DNA of 64,000 nucleotides. Source: Cruorifilaria tuberocauda. Its lineage: Eukaryota > Nematoda > Chromadorea > Rhabditida > Onchocercidae. Each line of letters opens with the position of its first letter. Within the stretch, counting starts at the first letter, position 1. Shown one piece after another: positions 53,252 to 64,000 of this stretch. Below the pieces are notes generated by a model that was not told where the DNA came from, did not search any database, and worked only from the letters and a program-made list of their open reading frames with translations. Location of the stretch: the NCBI GenBank assembly GCA_013365365.1, contig JABVXU010000009.1, positions 124,001 through 188,000 of the forward strand, written 5' to 3'. The position numbers were made by a program, and so were the translations under genes.

Positions 53252-55932
53252 GTGATTACTTTTCCATCATCTGATAAAAACGTTTTTGGCAGAAGCATTA
53301 AGTTTAACAGTGGTAAATAATAACAATAATAGTATAATAACTAATAATAATAGTAAATAAATATTAATGAAAAATATTGTTTGAGAAAAAGAAATAAAAA
53401 TGCTCGGAATATATAAAACAAATGATACACATACAATCTCTCATACAATTTTTTTATTGCATAATTTTAAAGGGCAACAAAATAATACAAAGAAAATTAG
53501 ACAGTGGAGAAAAAGAGTTGGAAAAGAAAGATATGAGAAATAATCATTTACTAATTTTCTCGAAAATCTACTTGCATTTAAGTAATAATTACAATTTAAA
53601 TAAATTTAGAATAAATAAGAGTTGATAAAAGATATTTATTGCTTATTCTATTACATATCACCACTGAAAGAGTTCACTTTATTTAATGATTAATATTGAT
53701 GATAATAACTGTTTGCTTCTGATAATAACGGTGAAATTAATCTTTCCAAATCAAAGAGTAATGATTTAAGTGACAAATAAAAATATCAACTAATTCCCTT
53801 TTCTCAAACATTTTTCGTATCACGTAGAAGTTGTAGTAATAGTGATAATACCGAAATATCAGCAGTAGTAGTAGTAGTTATATGCAATCTTTTAAATATC
53901 CCAATACTAATGGGTAAATCATAATGCAATTATAGGGTGAAATTCTTCCGTATAGAAATTGATGGTAAGATCATCGTAATTGTTGAACGATCATTTTTGA
54001 AGTTGATCTGTTAAGTCACAATGTTAAGTTTTTTGTTGGATTAATAACAATTCCTTCACTTTTATGCTTTTTAAGAATTTTGCAGTCTTTTCTTCTTATT
54101 GAAAACATACGAGAAAACCGGATAAATCACTCAGAAATTACGTCAAATGTAGCAAAAAAATGTAATGGGAGGGTCTCATTTGGAAAATAGTTTAAGCACT
54201 ATTCTTATTCAAGAAATTGTCCTAGAAGATATATACAAGTAATACAAATATGCTTACCAAAGAAACTGATCAAAGCAATAAGAAAATAAAAATCCAATGA
54301 TAAATTCAATCATTTGAACAGTTTTATCATAGTCTCCAAAAACGTAAAACATCTCTCTGGGACGAATCTTTATCTGATCCTGTCTTTCCTATCAATCTTT
54401 CTTCTCGCGAATCCACTGCTTTAACTAATTACTAAAATGATTAGCTGCTTCGAAAATATAAATAATCATGAAACAATAAGAAAATTAGCTGTATGAGTTC
54501 CCTGTAATTAGGACTTAAGGAATGCCTTTGTTCTAAATTTTTGGATTGTGCGGTAGAAATCATTTCTTCCAATCACGAAGTAAGAAATGACGGAGAGTAA
54601 GATATTCTAATTTCCATTAATTAATTTGCTTGCATTAATTATTATTCTTTGTACCCACGTGACAGGATGATCACTTGTGAGAGTTCATTTTTTGAATTTC
54701 AGAATGCATGATTTCCTTCTTCAATGAAATGAAGGGTACGGTAGTTCTGGGAGAATTGTAGACAGACGAAGGGATAGAGACGAAGGAAAGGTATTTTGTT
54801 CCATTGCTTCATATATATCTGCGTATGCATTACCTTGCTTTAACATGAAATCCGTAAACACAGAGACACGTAGAGGCACGTGCGCGCACATAAAGACTGT
54901 GTAGAGACGTACGGTTAGGTAATAATTAATTAAGCAATTCTATTTCTAGCCATTGGAAAGATATTTGTAATGAATAATGGATGGAAAAGGTAAAGGTTGA
55001 ACTTTTCAGAGAAGTGAGATCAGTCGCCTTCTTTCACTCACTTTTAGAGAGTTTTGAAGGATTTTCAGCAAAATATTTCAAATTGAAGTTTCATAGAATT
55101 GAAATGAAATTTGAGGTTAATAAATGTCATCAGATTCCTGCTGCAAGCTATAAAGCAGTTTCCGAATCTTATTGAAGAAATCTAAGAATCTAAAATTTAA
55201 TATTATTTATCACTTTCAATTATTGACAGTTTTTGATCATTACTACTAAGAAATAGCAGATCGATATCGATTGTAGCTGATAACTACTATTGATTGATTA
55301 CCAATTATCGAATGTAATTCGTCATTTAGTAATATACAGATGCAGACATCAGTGATTTCGCTTGGCCAATAACAAACGGCACGTTGGCCATCGAAGCAAG
55401 ATTGAATGTTTGTAATTCGCTTAACGCAATCATACAATCATCAAATTAACTGCGCATTCATCGCGCACAAAACTCTTAAATTTCCAATTTTTTATCATTT
55501 CAAATGTGGAAAAGCAAAAAAGGAACAATTGGCATGAAATTGATTAAAACCAATTGTTAGTGCTTCGATCTACAATCTTATCAACACTACCATTTCTGGT
55601 CGTTTCAATTGCTCCACCATCCAGCGATAAATTCTTTGTCGTCACATTTAGCTTTTCTATTGAACTGAAACTTGGCTAACGATATACGATATCATGCAAA
55701 ATGTTGAGCAAGTCTATTGACCTAAACATTTATCTATCAATCTTTCATATTTCCTAAAAATATTTATATTTAATAGTTGACCTAGTTTATTCCATCTAAA
55801 ATTCATTACATTAGAGTTTAGAAAATCTTTTAGCAAATCACTTTTGCCAAATTGACACATTATTTACCGATGAAACTGCTGATTAATTCTAATGCTATCA
55901 CATACTGATAAACAGGATGAACAAAAAATGAA

Positions 55933-55958
55933 AAAACTTCAACTTTAGTTGAAGTTTT
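55933..55958. repeat. Perfect short hairpin in the kinase 3' UTR
   Basis: AAAACTTCAAC and GTTGAAGTTTT are exact reverse complements (11 bp) around the 4-base loop TTTA. On the minus strand the hairpin lies 23-48 bases past the kinase stop codon, so it would be in the 3' untranslated region. It may be structural or a 3'-end signal. Confidence 0.85.
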
Positions 55959-55980
55959 AGACTCTGTTCATGTCAGTTAT

Positions 55981-59252
<3,272 letters not shown>

Positions 59253-61291
59253 CTGTAATTATATTTTTGAAATTATTCAACTCCTCTTTTATCTCATAAT
59301 CAAATCATTCCTATTACTAGAATAACAGTTTAGAAAGTTTTTAACGAACTGTAAAAACGATAAAAATACTTATTTAATTGATTGAATTGTACAACAAATT
59401 CAAACGAATCAAATAGAATTAGGTATCACAATGAACTGAAATTGATTACATTATGGATAAAATTTCGGACTGATCCAGAGCGGAAAGCTTTTCGGTGAAT
59501 TGTCGCGATAATCGATATCCATTAGAATTAAGCAAAAATTAAGCAAATTTTTCGTTTAATAAAGCACAATTCAAAATGACAAAACTTATTGATAACAATA
59601 TTTTTACCGCCAAGAATTCTGAGCGGCATTTGTAATATCGACTAGTATATTATTTTTCGAAAGATCGATGTGTGCCAAAAATGACTTCCGTAAATTAAAA
59701 TGCTTCACAGACCTTATTTTCAATCCATTACGTGCCTGAATATTTGTCATTTTTCTCCAGAAATTAAGATAAAGGATATGAGATAAGTCATTAAAAACAA
59801 GTTATTAAAAATAATCTAAAATTAAAAATCTAAATTATTTCATATTTTCCATTGCAAGAAAGGAAGAAACTTCTGGCATTTTAAAGAAGCGCTGATGAAA
59901 GTGAAAGTTTTTGCAAAAAGAGGTGGCAGCGCTTTTACACATATTAAAATATATCACCTCTAACATAACGGAATAAAATATATGACCTTTAACATCAAGG
60001 GAAACGGAATTTGTAAAATTCTAAAAAATACAAAACACTTCAAAAAAGTAAAATGTGCAATATCATTTAACAGAATCATTCATTCAAAAATAATTGTTTG
60101 TTTTCTATAGTAGACGATAAACAACCAAAATTATCAGAAGAAAAACTTTTTAAAAGATTTTTTGTCTTTCAAACAATCGAAAAAAAAATACTCCTTTGAA
60201 TTCTCTCTAATTCTTTTTATTATGTTTCGAAGAGAGTCTTATTATTCGAGAGAGAGAATTCTGGAGACAGAGGGAAAGAGTAAGAAAATAGAATGTGCGT
60301 AATGTTTAAGCGATTATTTTTAAACAGAGAAAGGAGATCAGATTGAAACGAATGTGATTATTACTGGCAAATAAGTTTATTGAGATGGCAAAAGCGGTTG
60401 GCGTGACAATAATAATGACAATAATTCTATATGCATGGACCTTTTGTTTCTAAGCAAATAAACATTTTAGGCTTTCTGTTCTTTGCAGGGAATTTATGCT
60501 AAGCTTAATTTCATTGTTAATTTACGTAGAAAAAAATTAGTAACCGTAATGTTTACTTAAGATTAATTTTATTCGATTAATACTTGTACCATTGAATTAG
60601 TTTTTAAAAAATAAATATAATGAAATATCAAGTAGCAATAAATTCTGCGTTACAGGAATCCTTCGCATCAAATATTTTCCCTTCTCTATCATAGTTATTC
60701 TCTTCGGAGGATAACCACTGATCTTATCTATTGTACCACTGAATATCTATTGTATGTCTAGACGATTCTTTGTTTATATGCCACCCAGCGAAATTCGCAT
60801 ACCGATACTGTTATTTACTGTTCAACAGACAGAAGCAAGCAAGCATCTTATCAACTACATTCTTCTCATCTCTGATTCAATAAACTCTTTATCAGTCTTA
60901 TTCAATCGGTTATCAATAACCATAGAGAAATTTTCTGCCAACACTTTTCACAAAATATCGCCAGTGATTGTCAGAATTTCCACAAAAGAATAAAGTTTTC
61001 AATGCCGATTGTACTTATTATGCAAATCTTTCCAAGTCCACGAAGAAAGATAGTTCGAGCTTTTGAATATACTTAAAATTGATATTTCTGTTCCCATTGA
61101 GGTTGAAATAGATGTCGAGAATAATTTTTGATTATAAATATTTTCGAATCTAAATATGTAAAACATTTTCATTGGCACTCAACCGAATATCCTCATTGCA
61201 AAGATTTTTCATGATCTCTTTTCCATTTACCCATTTCCATTTTCTCTCAGGTAATTCGTATTTCCATATTTACCAATTATCTTTGTTTCAG
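59253..61291. other. 5' flank of the kinase gene and intergenic sequence
   Basis: Includes a possible alternative first exon of the kinase at 59709-59750 and a second open stretch at 59640-59750. A 79-codon plus-strand frame at 60754-60993 has no convincing splice context. The rest is AT-rich without features. Confidence 0.4.
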
Positions 61292-61630
61292 ATAATAATG
61301 CTTATCATATCCAAATATCCTAATCTTGGAAAATTCCCTTACAATATAATAATGCTTATCAAATTAAAAACATCCCCATCTTTGCAATTCTCCATCTACA
61401 AAAATTATATCTATAAAAGATCATGGTGGCAGTGGTGGAGCAGAGTTTCCACAAATTTCGCTGCTTTATTTCAAAATAAAACTGTTATTCCACTTCATTT
61501 GTGCTACAACCACACAAATCCGATGCGAATTCGTCCACAAGAAAATCTCCCACCACCTAATTCAAAAATCCACAACAACGGAAATCGATTGGAAACTAAA
61601 GACAGAAAATTCAAATGTCATTTACTTTAA
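61292..61630 (+). CDS. Candidate terminal exon or short open frame, unknown product
   Basis: After an acceptor (ATCTTTGTTTCAG) a plus-strand frame stays open for 112 codons to TAA; without splicing it extends back to 61172, 152 codons. The distal half has varied composition (SWWQWWSRVSTNFAALF, NHTNPMRIRPQENLPPPNSK), while the opposite strand has stops. This is one of the two longest unspliced open frames in the window and longer than most chance frames here. No domain is recognised and no partner exon is seen; the low G content of this strand reduces stops and weakens the case. Confidence 0.25.
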   Translation: MIMLIISKYPNLGKFPYNIIMLIKLKTSPSLQFSIYKNYIYKRSWWQWWSRVSTNFAALFQNKTVIPLHLCYNHTNPMRIRPQENLPPPNSKIHNNGNRLETKDRKFKCHLL

Positions 61631-64000
61631 TTGAATGATTTCAGAAGAAAAAATCTGATGAACAGGGAACTTCTCTCCCATCTTCATGTTGATTACTTAA
61701 AAAAGGAAAAATGTTACGAGATAATATCATTTACTGGAAAATTCTAGATTCTAAATTAGTTGATTTCCGTGAAAATCAATAATCAAAAAATATTAAGCAA
61801 TTGAATTTATTTAAGGGAAGGAAGTTAACATGGAAAACTTTGAAGCTAGTTTTAGAATATAAATGTGAGCAAATAATTCAAGAATGTTCAAAAGAAGTTA
61901 ACTTCAGAAACTTCCAAACATTTTTTATATATAGGGAAAAAAATATAGGGGAAAAAAATAACGGGAAAAAAACTGTTTTTCTGATTTCCACCGTAAGGTC
62001 TGCACAAATTGTTGGGAAATAAATGCCAAAAGAACTGTAAAAATATTTAGAAGAAGTTTTAAGAAATCTTATTAATTAGGATGAGGTGAAAAAATTATCG
62101 ATTAAAATATGATGATTTAATAATGTACGATGTTAACTAGACCGATCTGATAATTTTTATGATGAAATTTTAGCTATGAATATGTGAACTGAAAATGAAC
62201 AAATACATCCATTCACAACTACACTATCACTATCAGATCGATCAGAATTCACGTAAATTTAATTATGTGGAAGCTTGAAGTGAATAATAGAATTACGACA
62301 TGAGAAAAAGATTATCGTAAATTGATAAATACAGAGACATTCGTAGAATGAATGCAAAACATAAATAACGTAGAATATTTTAACGGATGAATTTCTCCAA
62401 CCCTCCAATTTATGAAACTTATAATAGCAGCTTAAAAGTTGAACCGTTAATAATTTATTATTTTTCATGTAGGGATTAATTAATAATTTATTTTTTATTA
62501 CTTCCAGAAACAGCTAATTTCTTTGAGATTATAATATTTGGCATTTACGTTAAATTGCAATTCGATATCAATTTTTGGAAGTAATGTTATTATTTTCGTA
62601 TTCGCAAAAATAAGTTATTATATTTAATTTTTTATCTGCTTATTTATTTTGAATTTCTGTAGTTTTGTATTGAAGAAACGATGTTCTAAAGCAAGCCAGT
62701 AGTATGTAACATATTTTAAAATCAAATATCAACTGGTCCTTAAGCTAATCAACAATCAGTAATCGATAACCGATACAATATATCTCATGAGCATAACTGG
62801 ATCATTACAAATTCATCTTGATGTTACTGTAAAAGTGGACATTTGTTTTAATGCGTTCAATTTCCTAGGGCTACGTCATTTAGAGACTGTTTTATAGCAA
62901 ATATCGAAAGCAATAGAAAATATTTTCGGAACCAAAATGAAATTTTATCAGTATAAATTACATAAGCAGAAAGTACGCAAATAAAACTAAAAAAAATTAC
63001 CTTCGTGTAAACAGGAGAAATCACAAATATTTGCAAACAGATAAAAAACTGAATTGAAGTCAGTCATTTCAGCTGCTAATAATATTTAAGCAAAGTGAAA
63101 GTGCCCACTGTGCAGGATTTTTTCCAAAAATTTTCTTGTGATCAATGCATAAACTTTTCGATTGATCGATTTATAATCCCTAAGATCATACAATCAGTTA
63201 TTGTTGGGAAAAAACGAAGTCCTTGTGTATATATGCTCAGTTAAAGTAGATTATAAGCTTTGTTCCATTTCAGTTCACTGTAACTTAACTTTTTTATTTC
63301 ATCATCAGGAATATGATGAAGGATTTACCATTTTACACAGTTCTCATTTCTATCGTTTCAATTAATTCGTGTATTTCATGACTTTTAATCTTTGTGCACT
63401 GCTCATTTCAAATCACATATAGCTAATTTTGTCAGTAAAAATAAAATAAATTAAATCAAATTAATCCAAAACTTTTTTCATTATAATCATATCAACCGGA
63501 ATGGCAGTCATGAAAATTTGAAAGTAATTTACGCCATAAAACACAATTTGAAGCTAATTTTTTCTAATTCCAACTTATGATTACTACAAAGTGCGACAAC
63601 TATCGATTTGCTAGCGATCGAAATAACCTTTTCCTGTTTACTAACTCTTTTTGCCTCAACGCATTATTTTTATTGTAATCCGCAAACTTCGTATTTTGTC
63701 ATTTTAGGAGACTAAGCAAACTTTCTGTTAGGCCAATGTAAAAGACATTAGGCAAATTTTTAACTTAAAAAATAAATCAAATTCGAAAATGATCAAATAT
63801 AACGTTTGCGGATTCAAACAAAGAATCATTTCCTATTCGGATCAAATCCATTTTAAAAAATTGAGCGAAATAAATTGATTCACAAAGATTGAAAGCAATT
63901 ATAAGCTTTAATCCGACAGTTTCCTTTAGCTCGGAGAAATACATATGCATGGGATATACTAGTATGAAAGTTTCTTGAGACGAGAAAGCAACGCCATCAT
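61631..64000. other. Right end of window, no gene seen
   Basis: AT-rich sequence with short open frames on both strands and no consistent splice-site pairing or recognisable protein. Nothing else is supported. Confidence 0.5.

Larger units (their letters stand above)
46026..55930. other. About 10 kb with no confirmed gene
   Basis: Apart from the exon candidates at 47.3, 47.8 and 49.2-49.5 kb, I see only short pieces with splice-like ends: 51508-51579 (after CTCCTGTAG, 23 codons to TAA) and 53221-53251. Simple AAT/AGT repeats lie at 53309-53350 and 53866-53880. The sequence is very AT-rich and behaves like intron or intergenic DNA. Overlapping open frames on both strands at 52.75-52.98 kb cancel each other as evidence. 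Confidence 0.4.

Overview
The window is AT-rich eukaryotic nuclear DNA with small exons, short to medium introns that obey GT-AG almost everywhere, and polypyrimidine-poor acceptors of the TTTTCAG / TTTNAG type. Several first coding exons sit a few bases behind such an acceptor, as expected for spliced-leader trans-splicing. Together with the gene content (NR4A/NHR-6-type receptor, calmodulin-dependent kinase kinase, nematode-like globin with long tails) this points to a nematode. The composition and intron sizes fit a clade III or filarial worm, but that placement is inference.

Layout, left to right. 4.06-8.08 kb, plus strand: a nine-exon globin with a long hydrophilic N-terminal extension. 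9.2-9.6 kb: a minisatellite with a 15-base unit. 10.3-12.8 kb, minus: a single-domain protein tyrosine phosphatase with all catalytic motifs and one GC-AG intron; its first exon is unresolved. 19.4-24.35 kb, minus: ORC1, sixteen exons, 699 residues, closing in frame from start to stop. 25.28 kb, plus: tRNA-Thr(AGT). 27.5-33.16 kb, minus: an NR4A-class nuclear receptor (nhr-6 type), ten exons seen, 5' end probably incomplete. 34.26-34.39 kb: a large near-perfect inverted repeat. 35.8-47.4 kb, plus: a chain of small exons with strong splice sites and matching phases that I assembled by eye; the product is unrecognised. 55.98-59.25 kb, minus: calmodulin-dependent protein kinase kinase (ckk-1 type), twelve exons. 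The last 4 kb hold only weak candidates.

All gene models were spliced by hand from the raw sequence. For ORC1, the phosphatase, the receptor, the kinase and the globin core, every junction keeps phase and the spliced protein matches the family through successive motifs, so those calls are strong. The 35-54 kb region looks like a gene desert if only long open frames are used; it is better described as one or two genes of very short exons in long introns, and this is the part of the window most worth testing.

Functionally the genes are unrelated housekeeping and signalling loci (oxygen or redox haem protein, phosphotyrosine signalling, replication origin licensing, steroid-type transcription factor, Ca2+ signalling). 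There is no sign of an operon, viral element or bacterial insertion.
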